A stretch of DNA of 13,169 nt from an uncultured Clostridium sp. (GCA_958349075.1 CATWBR010000073.1:1-13169); one strand, 5' to 3'. Shown: positions 1-7,765, numbered from the stretch's first letter. Translations and numbers: made by a program. Notes: a model not told the origin generated them from the sequence alone.

Positions 1-40
1 CTATATGTATGCTAATTCTTATTTTTGAGACTATCCTGTT

Positions 41-86
41 AAAGAAAAAAGTGGCCTGATAACCGTCTTCCGGCTATTCAGACCAC
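41..86 (-). terminator. Intrinsic terminator of the sigma-54 activator gene
   Basis: Read on the minus strand, a 16-nt arm (86-71) pairs with a 15-nt arm (65-51) around a 5-nt loop (70-66). The stem has one bulged A and two G-U wobbles. It is followed directly by TTTTTTCTTT (50-41). The hairpin begins about 20 nt after the stop codon of the activator gene. A GC-rich stem plus a U-rich tail is the classic rho-independent design, so the activator transcript should end here. The 40 bases to its left hold no recognisable gene. Confidence 0.9.
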
Positions 87-106
87 CCCTATTATTTTTC
101 AGTTAT

Positions 107-1933
107 TTAAGTATCACGGTCAACCGCAGTTCCCATCTTCCTGTAATACGATGCAACACTGATTTCGAGACATTTACAGATTTCCCTTACCTGTTCCTTG
201 GTGGGATGCCCCCCATAGCGTGCCGCAAAACTACGGAGAATTTCCTGTTCTTTCATCTGAACCCTTTTTTTCAGCGGAAAACAGGCCAGTTCTTCCTCCG
301 GCTTCCTGGAAGTCTGTAAGGTCTCATTATTGAGACCACTGATTTTCTGAGGGAGGACCTCAAGCGAGAGTACCGGACTTTTTTCGAAAGTCATCATATA
401 TTCGATACTGTTTTCCAGCTCCCTGACATTGCCGGGCCACTGATAATTTATCATCTTTTCCATCACGGACGCCGATGCCGCACGAATCTCCTTTTCCAGG
501 ATTTTATTATACTTTACTATAAAATGCTGAATCAGAAACGGGATATCATCCGGGCGTTCCCTGAGGGGCGGAAGGTGGAGGGGAACCACATTCAGGCGGT
601 AGTATAAATCTTCCCTGAATTCCTTTCTCTCTATCATTTCCTCCAGGTTCCTGTTTGTCGCTGCAATAATTCTCACATCGACATTAATAAGGGAGCTGGA
701 ACTGCTTCCGATACGATCCACCTTTCTTTCACTCAGGACGCGGAGCAGTTTTGCCTGGAGGTACAGGGGCATGTCCCCAATTTCGTCCAGAAAAAAAGTG
801 CCGTGGTTAGCCAGTTGGATTTTTCCAATCTTCCCGCCCTTCCTTGCCCCGGTAAAGGCCCCCTCCTCATATCCGAACAGTTCGCTCTCCATCAGGGATT
901 CCGGGATGGCGGCGCAGTTCATTGCGACGAACGGATGGGCTTTTCTGGGACTCTCCGAGTGAATCAGGCGGGCGAACATTTCTTTTCCTGTTCCGCTCTC
1001 ACCGGTTATCAGAACATTTGACGCGTGCTGCGCCGCTATTTTCGCCTGGTTTACCAATGTACGCATTTTCTTTCCGGAAAAGACAAGCTTCTCTGCAACG
1101 CCAAGCCCCTCCTGTTCATTCTGTGTAATACTGTTCTGAATCTGGGAGAAGGGATTAATAATGCAGAGGACGCATCCCTCACTGTCCCGGATAAATTTTG
1201 TCTTTACCTGGAGTAAGTACTGGAAACCGTCTATGTTTTTATGTATTTCCTGAACCTGGACAGGCCGCTCCTCTGTTGTACGGAGCGCAACCGAGATAAC
1301 CTCCGGAAGCAGTGCGTCCTTTAGTTCAGGATCGTTAAAATGCAGATATTTCTGTGCATACATATTGCTTTGGCAGATCCCCACCGACGGTGAGTACAGA
1401 AGAATCCCATCCTCCATCGCTTCGACAACCGAAGTCAACTGATTGTTCATGATCTGCATCTGTTCGATCAGCATCTCCTGCTCCAGCTTGCTCGATATCA
1501 AATCTGATATTTTTCCAAGATAAGCCATGAGCTGCTTCTCTTTTTCCACGATAATCCGATGCTGCTCTTCATCGAACGAGGCAATGACAATCACGCCTTC
1601 CAGTCCTTCTCTCGTATTGATTGGATAGGCAATAACCGAATAAAAGCGGCTGTCCACTTTTTTTCTCATATTAGGAAACGCAAATACGAACTCTTTTGTA
1701 TCGAGCGCGATAATGGGTTTTCCCGTCTCAATCACCTTCATGGTATAGCTGTTCTGCCACTGGGGAATCAGACGGTTATTCTCATAGCAGACAAGATCCG
1801 ATTGATACCATTCTCCCGTAGCCGCGACACGTTCCAGAGGATTTGAGCTCAAAATCGTCAATTCCAGATCAAGAACCGCCGAAAATGATGCCAGCAGTGT
1901 ATTAAGGTAATCCCTGATATCGTTAAGCTTCAT
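107..1933 (-). CDS. Sigma-54-dependent transcriptional activator (GAF-PAS-AAA+-HTH)
   Basis: This is a 608-residue enhancer-binding protein that should remodel RNA polymerase bound to sigma-54 using ATP. Residues about 1-150 look like a GAF-type sensor. About 150-168 is a helical, probably coiled-coil, linker, and 165-265 is PAS-like. The AAA+ core runs from about 282 to 520, with Walker A GESGTGKE (311-318), the sigma-54 contact loop GAFTGA (358-363), Walker B FFLDEIGD (380-387), the arginine-finger stretch [10 protein letters not shown] (440-449) and WPGNVREL (499-506). The C-terminus (about 555-602) is a helix-turn-helix ending [11 protein letters not shown]; the segment between its helices is longer than in typical Fis-type domains. 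There is no response-regulator receiver domain, so a small-molecule or redox signal is more likely than a kinase. The ATG start lies about 47 nt downstream of the predicted transcription start; the ribosome site (GGGGACGG, 1940-1947) is mediocre. Its target genes are not evident here. The family call is secure, the ligand unknown. Confidence 0.95.
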   Translation of the reverse strand: MKLNDIRDYLNTLLASFSAVLDLELTILSSNPLERVAATGEWYQSDLVCYENNRLIPQWQNSYTMKVIETGKPIIALDTKEFVFAFPNMRKKVDSRFYSVIAYPINTREGLEGVIVIASFDEEQHRIIVEKEKQLMAYLGKISDLISSKLEQEMLIEQMQIMNNQLTSVVEAMEDGILLYSPSVGICQSNMYAQKYLHFNDPELKDALLPEVISVALRTTEERPVQVQEIHKNIDGFQYLLQVKTKFIRDSEGCVLCIINPFSQIQNSITQNEQEGLGVAEKLVFSGKKMRTLVNQAKIAAQHASNVLITGESGTGKEMFARLIHSESPRKAHPFVAMNCAAIPESLMESELFGYEEGAFTGARKGGKIGKIQLANHGTFFLDEIGDMPLYLQAKLLRVLSERKVDRIGSSSSSLINVDVRIIAATNRNLEEMIERKEFREDLYYRLNVVPLHLPPLRERPDDIPFLIQHFIVKYNKILEKEIRAASASVMEKMINYQWPGNVRELENSIEYMMTFEKSPVLSLEVLPQKISGLNNETLQTSRKPEEELACFPLKKRVQMKEQEILRSFAARYGGHPTKEQVREICKCLEISVASYYRKMGTAVDRDT

Positions 1934-1987
1934 TTATTTCCGTCCCCGTTTCTTCTTTTAATTCCGTTTCTCCCTTTAGTCGAGTTT

Positions 1988-2016
1988 ATCATAGCAATCC
2001 AAATTGTTTTTGTCAA
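1988..2016 (-). promoter_or_regulatory. Sigma-A promoter of the sigma-54 activator gene
   Basis: On the minus strand the -35 box is TTGACA (2016-2011), the spacer is exactly 17 bp and the -10 box is TATGAT (1993-1988), one base from consensus. Transcription should start near 1981, giving a leader of about 47 nt before the ATG at 1933. The leader carries the 8-mer AGAAACGG twice, 18 bp apart (1946-1953 and 1964-1971 in plus coordinates). This could be a binding site or chance. The promoter implies the activator is made by housekeeping polymerase, independently of nagA. Confidence 0.85.
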
Positions 2017-2042
2017 ATAGGGGTTACCGAAACGGCAGGAGC

Positions 2043-2104
2043 ACTAAAAAGCATGCGGTTAAATTCAGGTTTCATAAGGTGAATTTAACCGCATGCTTTT
2101 TAGT
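2043..2104 (-). terminator. 25-bp perfect inverted repeat, bidirectional-type terminator after nagA
   Basis: Arms 2043-2067 and 2080-2104 are perfectly complementary over 25 bp, with a 12-nt loop (2068-2079). Each outer end is an A-run on the 5' arm and a T-run on the 3' arm (TGCTTTTTAGT reading either way), so either strand gives a hairpin with a U-rich end. It starts about 50 nt past the nagA stop codon, fitting transcription termination of the nagA run. It ends 26 bp upstream of the -35 box of the activator gene, so it also insulates that promoter. A second role as a protein-binding site is possible but not shown. Confidence 0.8.
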
Positions 2105-2155
2105 TGTCATCTGTCTGCTTGTTAACTGAATTTCTCTGCCCGCTTATGCACCGCA

Positions 2156-3301
2156 TCAACCCGGTAACTGTTTTTCGCCTCTGCAGTACGTCTGGATTAC
2201 CTCGTAACCGTCGTTCAGAACCGCCATATCCGCATCATACCCTGTTGCCAGTCTTCCTTTTCTGTCGTCCACTCTCAGGCATCTGGCCGGGTTGACGGTG
2301 CAGGAGTTGAGTGCGGCGTCAAACGGCACCATCGCTTCCTCCACAAGGAGTTTCAGGCCACGGTTCATCTTCAGGGTGCTTCCGGCGATTGTTCCGGATT
2401 CTTTCAGCCTTGCCAGGCCGTCCTTCCCCACTTCAATTGCATGGCCTCCCAGGTCAAACCGGCCTCCCGGTTCACATGATTTTACGCGGAGAGAATCCGT
2501 GATCATGATGGCAAAATCCCTTCCCTTGGCCGTGAAGTAATTATTTAAGGCCGCCAGATGGGAGTGACAGCCGTCACATATTATCTCACCGTAGATATCC
2601 CTGATGCGCAGGGCCGCGCCTGCCAGTCCCGGAGCCCTGTGGTTAAACGGTGTCATTCCGTTATAGACATGGGTCATGGACGTAGCTCCGTTTGCAATGG
2701 CCAGCACTGCCTCCTCATACGTAGCCGCGGAATGGCCGATACTGACAACCACGCCGGTCTTGGCACAGTATTTGGTCAGCGACAGCCCCTCGTCGTGCTC
2801 CGGCGCCAGGGTAATATAGCGTATCATCCCCTTTGCCGCCTTCTGGTATTCCCGGAACTGCTCGGCGGAGGGAGCTGCAATCGCCTCGGGAGGCTGTGCG
2901 CCTTTATATTCCATATCCAGGTAGGGCCCTTCAAAGTGAATCCCCAGAATTTCGGCTCCCTCGTAGCCTTCTTCCATCACCTCGGCCACATTCTTTAAGG
3001 CGGCCGTAAGGATTTCGGGCATCTGGGTAACGGTGGTGGGCAGAATTGCCGTCACACCCTCCTCCGGCACTCTCCTGACCCAGTCCCTGAGGCCTGCCGG
3101 TTCTGCATCATTTGTGTCGAAACCGTAGGCTCCGTGTGTGTGTACGTCAATGAAGCCGGGAACGATACGGTCCGTGCCGTAATCCTCGTCCGCTTCCTGA
3201 TCCCCATATGGCAGGATCCCCTGAATCACACCCGACTGAACTTCCAGTTGCAGCGGCGCAAACTGCCCTGCCACCCAGACTCTTTCACTCTGTATAATCA
3301 T
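2156..3301 (-). CDS. nagA: N-acetylglucosamine-6-phosphate deacetylase
   Basis: This cytoplasmic amidohydrolase removes acetate from GlcNAc-6-phosphate to give glucosamine-6-phosphate, the step that sends amino sugars from peptidoglycan recycling or mucin/chitin breakdown towards glycolysis or wall synthesis. The 381-residue length is normal. Visible motifs are PGFIDVHTHG (48-57) with both metal-site histidines (54, 56), HFEGPYL (122-128) with the metal-ligand glutamate, IGHS (188-191), THVYNGM (210-216), HRAPG (221-225), CDGCHSH (242-248), and ITDS (267-270) with the catalytic aspartate. Having both histidines of the first motif suggests a Bacillus-type two-metal site rather than the E. coli type. 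The ATG has a clear AGGAGG (3309-3314) 7 nt upstream. It sits 74 bp after trmL with no obvious promoter between, so read-through is likely. No nagB, PTS or glycosidase gene accompanies it in the window. The assignment is firm. Confidence 0.95.
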   Translation of the reverse strand: MIIQSERVWVAGQFAPLQLEVQSGVIQGILPYGDQEADEDYGTDRIVPGFIDVHTHGAYGFDTNDAEPAGLRDWVRRVPEEGVTAILPTTVTQMPEILTAALKNVAEVMEEGYEGAEILGIHFEGPYLDMEYKGAQPPEAIAAPSAEQFREYQKAAKGMIRYITLAPEHDEGLSLTKYCAKTGVVVSIGHSAATYEEAVLAIANGATSMTHVYNGMTPFNHRAPGLAGAALRIRDIYGEIICDGCHSHLAALNNYFTAKGRDFAIMITDSLRVKSCEPGGRFDLGGHAIEVGKDGLARLKESGTIAGSTLKMNRGLKLLVEEAMVPFDAALNSCTVNPARCLRVDDRKGRLATGYDADMAVLNDGYEVIQTYCRGEKQLPG

Positions 3302-3346
3302 ATCCTTGCCTCCTGTGTTCTTCTCCGGTAAAACGGTAATTTTATT

Positions 3347-3368
3347 TTCCGCCGGTATCCGGCCGGAA
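3347..3368 (-). other. Short GC-rich hairpin between trmL and nagA
   Basis: Nine base pairs with one bulged G and a 3-nt loop form from TTCCGGCCGG and CCGGCGGAA on the minus strand, 7 nt after the trmL stop codon. The tail on the minus strand is AATAAAATTACC, not a U-run, so this is a poor intrinsic terminator. It may act as a 3' stabiliser or processing site in a read-through transcript. On the plus strand the following bases are more T-rich, but no gene lies there to terminate. Confidence 0.35.
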
Positions 3369-3375
3369 TATTCTT

Positions 3376-3867
3376 TTATTTCCAGTCAAAATTCCTCAGA
3401 TGGCCTTCCATGGTCATCTGCTCAAATCCATTCTGTCTCAGCGCCTCGTAAAGGATGATGGCCACAGAATTGGAAAGGTTCAGGGAACGTGTTTCTCCCC
3501 ACATTGGAATCCTGACGCAGGTCTCCTGGTTCTCCACCAGAATGTCCTCCGGAATTCCCCGGCTCTCCGGTCCGAACATAATATAGCAGTCCGGTTCGTA
3601 TTTCACATCGGAATACACATTCGGCGCTTTTGTCGTAGCCATATAAATCTTTACTCCCGGATTGCGGTCCAGGAAATCCTTATAATCACTGTAAACCGTC
3701 ACATCAAGATGGGGCCAGTAATCCAGCCCCGCCCTCTTGATCTCTTTATCACTGAGACGGAATCCCAGCGGCTCAATCAGGTGGAGCCGCGTGTCCGTTG
3801 CCACGCAGCTCCTCCCAATATTGCCCGTATTCATCGGCATCTCAGGTTCATATAAAACAATATTCAC
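3376..3867 (-). CDS. trmL: tRNA (cytidine/uridine-34 2'-O)-methyltransferase TrmL
   Basis: This is a SPOUT-class methyltransferase that uses S-adenosylmethionine to methylate the ribose of the wobble nucleotide in tRNA-Leu species. At 163 residues it matches the minimal TrmL length, which has only the trefoil-knot catalytic domain. Diagnostic motifs are PMNTGNIGR near the N-terminus (11-19), LIEPLGF (30-36), LDYW (48-51), FGPESRGIP (98-106), and the knot segment RIPM followed by RSLNLSNSVAIILYEALR (127-144). The start codon is GTG (3867-3865), two bases after the TAA of the upstream aminotransferase gene. Its weak ribosome site lies inside that gene's end, so translation is probably coupled. 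The protein should act as a dimer in the cytoplasm. The family call is very secure; the exact target tRNAs are inferred from characterised homologues. Confidence 0.95.
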   Translation of the reverse strand: MNIVLYEPEMPMNTGNIGRSCVATDTRLHLIEPLGFRLSDKEIKRAGLDYWPHLDVTVYSDYKDFLDRNPGVKIYMATTKAPNVYSDVKYEPDCYIMFGPESRGIPEDILVENQETCVRIPMWGETRSLNLSNSVAIILYEALRQNGFEQMTMEGHLRNFDWK

Positions 3868-3869
3868 TG

Positions 3870-5045
3870 TTACTGCGCCGCCTTTCCGTCCAGTCTGTCT
3901 ACAAAGCGCCTGATCCGTCCAATCGCCTTCTGAAGATCTTCCAGGGAATACGCATAGGATACACGCAGATATCCCTCGCCGCAGTCACCGAATGCGGTTC
4001 CCGGAACGATGGCAATCTTCTCCTCCTGCAGGAGCCTGTTGGCAAACTCGTCGGAAGTCATTCCGAACCGCTTAATGCATGGGAACATATAGAATGCACC
4101 GTACGGTTCAAAACAGTCCATGCCCAGATCCTTAAAGGCCCGCATCAGATATTTTCTTCTCTCGTCATAGGCCTTTTTCATCCTGGCAATGTCTTCATCA
4201 CCGTTCTTCAGGGCTTCCACGGCCGCATACTGGCTGGTGGTCGGGGCACACATAATCGCAAACTGATGAATTTTCAGCATCTGGGTCAGAATCAGCTCCG
4301 GTGCCGCCGCATAACCGATTCTCCATCCCGTCATGGCATAGGCCTTGGAAAAACCGTTAATCAGAACGGTTCTCTCCCTCATGCCCGGGATTGCGGCGAT
4401 CGATACATGCTCTCCTTTATAAGTCAGCTCGGCATACAGCTCATCGCTGATTACAAAGATGTCCTTCTCCTCGATTACCTTTGCAATCTCCTCCAGCTCT
4501 TCCCTCTCCATGATAGCACCCGTAGGGTTGTTGGGAAATGGAAGAATCAGGACCTTCGTATTCGGTGTAATCTTCTCCAGCAGTTTTTCTTTGGTCAGTT
4601 TAAACTGATCCTTTTCCTCCAGTTCGATTACAACCGGTTTGCCGCCTGCCAGCGTGGCACAGGGCACATAGGAAACGTAGCTGGGCTGGGGGATCAGGAC
4701 TTCCTCCCCCGGATTTAACATGGCGCGCAGGGCAATATCGATGGCCTCGCTGCCGCCCACGGTTACAAGTACCTCTTTATTAAAATCATACTCCACATGC
4801 ATGCGGCGCTTCAGGTAATTACAAATCTCCACCTTCAGCTCTTTGAGCCCTGCATTGGAGGTATAGAAGGTACGTCCTTTTTCAAGGGAATAAATTCCCT
4901 CCTCACGGACGTGCCAGGGAGTGTCAAAATCGGGTTCTCCCACACCAAGGGAGATCGCTCCCTTCATCTCGCTTACTACGTCAAAAAATTTGCGGATTCC
5001 GGAAGGCGGAATATCCACTATTGTATCTGATAAGGGGTTTCTCAC
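3870..5045 (-). CDS. alaT: Class I/II PLP aminotransferase, AlaT-like
   Basis: This 391-residue fold-type I aminotransferase should move an amino group between an amino acid and a 2-oxo acid. The PLP lysine is K234 in NGFSKAYAMTGWRIGY (230-245). Other landmarks are IPPSGIRKFF (12-21), ISLGVGEPDF (31-40), PNNPTG (171-176), SDELYAEL (200-207), and the carboxylate-binding arginine R361 in LRVSYA. The N-terminal stretch, MLKIHQFAIMCAP and the GGSEAIDIALRA region closely match what I recall of B. subtilis YugH/AlaT, an alanine aminotransferase paired with an Lrp-type regulator as here. That pairing supports, but does not prove, alanine/pyruvate specificity; aspartate or aromatic activity remains possible. 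The start is GTG, overlapping the regulator's TGA by 4 nt (GTGA), so translation is coupled. The class is certain, the symbol moderate. Confidence 0.85.
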   Translation of the reverse strand: MRNPLSDTIVDIPPSGIRKFFDVVSEMKGAISLGVGEPDFDTPWHVREEGIYSLEKGRTFYTSNAGLKELKVEICNYLKRRMHVEYDFNKEVLVTVGGSEAIDIALRAMLNPGEEVLIPQPSYVSYVPCATLAGGKPVVIELEEKDQFKLTKEKLLEKITPNTKVLILPFPNNPTGAIMEREELEEIAKVIEEKDIFVISDELYAELTYKGEHVSIAAIPGMRERTVLINGFSKAYAMTGWRIGYAAAPELILTQMLKIHQFAIMCAPTTSQYAAVEALKNGDEDIARMKKAYDERRKYLMRAFKDLGMDCFEPYGAFYMFPCIKRFGMTSDEFANRLLQEEKIAIVPGTAFGDCGEGYLRVSYAYSLEDLQKAIGRIRRFVDRLDGKAAQ

Positions 5046-5524
5046 GGTACGATCATCATCCTTTCATCCTGGGGCCCGTCGCAGAGTACGGTGCCATGGT
5101 CTTTATATTTTTTAAGTACAAAATGGGTAGCCGTGCTGAGCACAGAGTCTATTGTAGACAGTTTTTCAGATACGAACTGGGCTACCGCCCTCATGGTCTT
5201 TGCCTCAAGCATAACGGTAAAATCATAACCGCCGGACATAAGATATACAGATTTAACTTCGCTGTACTGGTAGATTCTCTCTGCGATTTTGTCGAATCCC
5301 ATCTCGCGCTGAGGCGTAACCTTCACCTCGATGAGAGCAATCACCTTCTCTTCATCTGTATTATCCCAATTAATCAGGGTGTGGTAACCACAGATGACAT
5401 GCTCACTCTCCATCTCAGCGATCTCGGCCGCGACCGCGGCTTCATTCTCACCTAATAAATCCGCCAGCTCTTTAACGCTGATCTTGCTGTTTTTCTCAAT
5501 GACCGCTAAAATTCTTTCTCTCAT
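5042..5524 (-). CDS. alaR: Lrp/AsnC-family regulator, AlaR-like
   Basis: This 160-residue protein has an N-terminal winged helix-turn-helix (about 1-50, with ISVKELADLLG as the first helices) and a C-terminal RAM/AsnC ligand-binding domain (about 60-140) containing the family's LMSGGYDFTVML segment (95-106). Lrp-type proteins bind DNA as dimers to octamers and sense amino acids. The start is ATG with an excellent AGGAGG (5531-5536) 6 nt upstream. Its stop overlaps the GTG of the aminotransferase gene, so regulator and enzyme are made together and the regulator probably controls that operon in response to an amino acid such as alanine. The layout and the C-terminal HFVLKKYKDHG stretch match my memory of B. 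subtilis YugG/AlaR. Only 13 bp separate it from the upstream AIRS-like gene, so any operator would lie further upstream or inside that gene. Confidence 0.85.
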   Translation of the reverse strand: MRERILAVIEKNSKISVKELADLLGENEAAVAAEIAEMESEHVICGYHTLINWDNTDEEKVIALIEVKVTPQREMGFDKIAERIYQYSEVKSVYLMSGGYDFTVMLEAKTMRAVAQFVSEKLSTIDSVLSTATHFVLKKYKDHGTVLCDGPQDERMMIVP

Positions 5525-5537
5525 AGTTTACCTCCTG

Positions 5538-6215
5538 TTAATTGAGTTTCGTTTCACTGCCCTCCACGGCGCTTTCGCCCTTCTCCGTGCTTTTGGCAGT
5601 CACTTTATATAGTTCATCGGGTTTTGGCCGATCCAGGAATGTTTGTATCTCGCCGTTAAAAATCTGCCTTTTAATTCCCTTCTCCGTCCTCCCGAGTACT
5701 ACCGCATGAATTCCCTTTTTCTCCAGTTTGCTTACCAGCGCGCCGCCGTTTGCGGCTGTGAGGAGCGCGCATCCCTCCGATTGCAGCCTGTACGGGTTTA
5801 CGTCAAACACCTCGCAGACTTCCACCGTCTCCTGCAGGATTGGGAGTCTGCGCAGTTCTATCCTAAACCCCAGGCCGAACCCGTCAAAATAATCCCACAG
5901 CGCCGTCATAATCCCGCCTTCTCCGGCCAGACACCAGGACGCAGCTCCTGCGCTTTCAAAAACTTGAGCTGTAGAAACTTCAGCTGCAAAATCTTCCGTT
6001 GTTTCCGAAGCTGAAATACCGGGGAGCTGAAACAGTCCCCGGATTTCATATAAGCTCTGGCAGCGCTTTACAAATTGCGTCGAAAAGCGTGCAAGCAGTT
6101 CTTCTTCTCTTTCAGCGGCAATTACAGACGTACCCTTTAACGCTATGTACCCTGCCGCTACCAAATCCTGCCCGGCTTCCATAACGCCGGACACTTCAGC
6201 CATTCCCATACCCAT
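5538..6215 (-). CDS. AIR synthase/HypE C-terminal-domain protein lacking the ATP-binding N-terminal domain
   Basis: About 225 residues resemble the C-terminal half of the PurM/HypE/ThiL fold. Visible are an opening GQDLVAAGYIALKGT (matching the mid-region of HypE-like proteins), AGEGGIMTALWDYFDGFGLGF, an INP-type FDVNPYRLQSEG segment, then ALLTAANGGALVSKLEKKG and a closing DRPKPDELYKV. The N-terminal domain that carries the ATP/phosphate site in full-length (about 330-residue) relatives is absent, and so is any frame for it upstream, where the VanW gene sits. It may therefore be a non-catalytic binding or scaffold protein; no hydrogenase genes are present. Three consecutive ATGs occur at 6221, 6218 and 6215. 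I chose 6215 because GGGAG then sits 7 nt upstream; from 6221 the spacing would be too short. It overlaps or abuts the VanW stop codon, so translation is coupled. The last 20 residues are low-complexity and charged. Domain call moderate to good; function unknown. Confidence 0.75.
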   Translation of the reverse strand: MGMGMAEVSGVMEAGQDLVAAGYIALKGTSVIAAEREEELLARFSTQFVKRCQSLYEIRGLFQLPGISASETTEDFAAEVSTAQVFESAGAASWCLAGEGGIMTALWDYFDGFGLGFRIELRRLPILQETVEVCEVFDVNPYRLQSEGCALLTAANGGALVSKLEKKGIHAVVLGRTEKGIKRQIFNGEIQTFLDRPKPDELYKVTAKSTEKGESAVEGSETKLN

Positions 6216-6217
6216 CA

Positions 6218-7765
6218 TCATGCTCCCGCATCCGGGGCCGGTGGCGCCGGTTCTGCTGCTGGTGCCGGAGCCGGTTCTGGTGCCGGAGCCGGGGCCGGTT
6301 CCGCTGCCGGTGGAGCCACAATCTCGGAAGCAGGGCCGTCGGATGCCGGACCGGAAGGCGGGGCCTGGGTCTCGGCGGGCGCTTCCGGCTGTTCCGGCGT
6401 CGTCGGTACAACCGATGCGATCACAGGCGCCTCAGGGCCTACACGGTAAATTGCTTTCGATGCCATATAGTTATCGGTGTGGAGGATCTCTTTCTCTGTC
6501 TCCACTCCGTCGACATAAACATATTTCCACAATCTGGAGCGGAGTCCTCTGTGAGCGGACTGCTCAAGAACTTTTGCTCCTGGTCTGAGGGACGGATCTA
6601 CCTTGATCGTGGGCGCTCCCGGATCCGATGTGCCCAAAGTCTCAGACACATATTTCACCTCACGGTTCGCCGGTCTTGTCTCTTTTCCATAAATTGTAAA
6701 TGTCAAGGTGCCGCCGCTTACGCCGCCTTCAATATAAACAGGCGTGTCGTATGGGTTTTTAAACTTCAGATCCTTGATGGTTCCGGCGATGGCGGCATCC
6801 TGTGATGGTTTCACATATGCTACAAGCATGGAATGGTTCTGCCTGTCCGTAATATCCATCTCGGCCTGAAGCGCCGCATTGTACATAGTTGTGCAAAGCT
6901 GACAGGAACCTCCGCCGATCGAATCAACCACGCGGCCGTTCTCATAGGAACCGGCAGCCGCATATCCGTTGGCGATGGTAAATGGGGTCAAAAGAGTATA
7001 GGCGGAGAATTCTTCGCCCGGCATCAGTACGACGCCGTTAATCTTTGACGAGCCGTTTGTCAGGTTTTTAGATCTTGAAATATTGCCGGTGCTGAAATTG
7101 GTGCTGAAGGTTCCAAGCACATCCTGGATCATGGCCAGATCTTCCGACTTTCTCGCCGGCTGGGTTTCGGTTACAACCGCCGCCACTGTCACAGGATTGT
7201 TCAGCCCGCCTTTAAGCGCCTCGTCGAGTGCTTTCTTCGTCGCATCTATATCCACGGCCAGGCCAACCACGGAATCCGTGATCTGGAATGCCCCGTCCAC
7301 CCTGCTAATCTCGGCATCCTTCGCTTCCCTTACAAAGGCGCTGCATTTGCTTTCGACAAATTCCGCCACTTTCGCGGCGTCCACAGAAATCTCCACATCC
7401 AGTTTAAGCGGCTGTTTCTCAAGACTCTTAAGATTTAAGTACCGTTCCAGCAGATTTCCTCCGGCGTACTTCTCGGCTGCTTCCTCGATCTCCTCTTTAT
7501 TGGTCCAGGAAAATCCCAGTTCCTCCGCCGTTGTGGTGATCTCATTCCCGTCGATCGTCAGGGTAATCTCCTGGTTCGACATTCCTTCTACATATTCCTC
7601 AATCTTCTGATCCGCTTCTTCCCCGGTCATACCGGTCAAATCAAAGTTTCCCACTTTAATGCCGGCTGGAAGCGTGCCCGCGGCAGCCGTTTCCGGCGGA
7701 AGCAGAAGTACCCCGGCTGCCAGCAGACAGGCCGCTGCGCCGGCAATCCAAAATTTCTTTTTCAT
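6218..7765 (-). CDS. Secreted VanW-family protein with G5-like domain and Pro/Ala-rich tail
   Basis: This is a 515-residue envelope protein. Residues 1-30 form a signal peptide or membrane anchor: MKKK, a hydrophobic core, then ETAAAG. About 38-200 resembles the YoaR/PG_binding_4 module (GMTGEEADQKIEEYV, VDIDATKKAL). About 218-350 is the VanW domain, with FSTNFS, MPGEEFSAY and GGGSCQLCTTMYNAAL (284-299), where most relatives read GGG-x-CQVSTT. About 368-442 looks like a G5 domain. The last 60 residues are Pro, Ala and Glu rich, a likely wall-spanning or surface-exposed spacer. VanW proteins occur in vancomycin-resistance clusters, but stand-alone copies like this are common in Clostridia and do not imply resistance. 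The frame is open 28 codons further upstream; I chose ATG 7765 because the signal peptide starts there and GGGG lies 7 nt upstream. It shares a 4-nt overlap region with the AIRS-like gene. The molecular function is unestablished; wall association is inferred. Confidence 0.88.
   Translation of the reverse strand: MKKKFWIAGAAACLLAAGVLLLPPETAAAGTLPAGIKVGNFDLTGMTGEEADQKIEEYVEGMSNQEITLTIDGNEITTTAEELGFSWTNKEEIEEAAEKYAGGNLLERYLNLKSLEKQPLKLDVEISVDAAKVAEFVESKCSAFVREAKDAEISRVDGAFQITDSVVGLAVDIDATKKALDEALKGGLNNPVTVAAVVTETQPARKSEDLAMIQDVLGTFSTNFSTGNISRSKNLTNGSSKINGVVLMPGEEFSAYTLLTPFTIANGYAAAGSYENGRVVDSIGGGSCQLCTTMYNAALQAEMDITDRQNHSMLVAYVKPSQDAAIAGTIKDLKFKNPYDTPVYIEGGVSGGTLTFTIYGKETRPANREVKYVSETLGTSDPGAPTIKVDPSLRPGAKVLEQSAHRGLRSRLWKYVYVDGVETEKEILHTDNYMASKAIYRVGPEAPVIASVVPTTPEQPEAPAETQAPPSGPASDGPASEIVAPPAAEPAPAPAPEPAPAPAAEPAPPAPDAGA
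6259..6292. repeat. 18-bp-period tandem repeat encoding the VanW Pro/Ala tail
   Basis: The 16-mer CTGGTGCCGGAGCCGG occurs at 6259-6274 and again at 6277-6292, inside a broader GGTGCCGG/GGAGCCGG-rich tract (about 6230-6315). On the coding strand it specifies alternating Pro-Ala and Pro-Glu units at the C-terminus of the VanW-family protein. Such tracts change length easily by slippage, so the tail may vary between strains. Confidence 0.7.

Noticed and set aside
1..40. Possible start of another gene at the left edge
   Set aside because: The 40 bases beyond the terminator are AT-rich, with no ribosome site, start codon in good context, or promoter that I can recognise.
3798..4718. A 306-codon plus-strand open frame opposite the aminotransferase and trmL genes
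   Set aside because: It lies wholly antisense to genes with clear catalytic motifs, its translation is rich in His, Arg, Gln and Ser with no recognisable domain, and no good ribosome site precedes it.
5538..6215. The AIRS-like gene as a hydrogenase-maturation hypE
   Set aside because: The ATP-binding N-terminal domain and the HypE C-terminal cysteine motif (PRIC-type) are not seen, and no hyp or hydrogenase genes are in the window.
6218..7765. VanW as a sign of a vancomycin-resistance cluster
   Set aside because: No vanA/B-type ligase, vanH, vanX, vanY or VanRS genes are present; isolated VanW-domain proteins are widespread in Clostridia.
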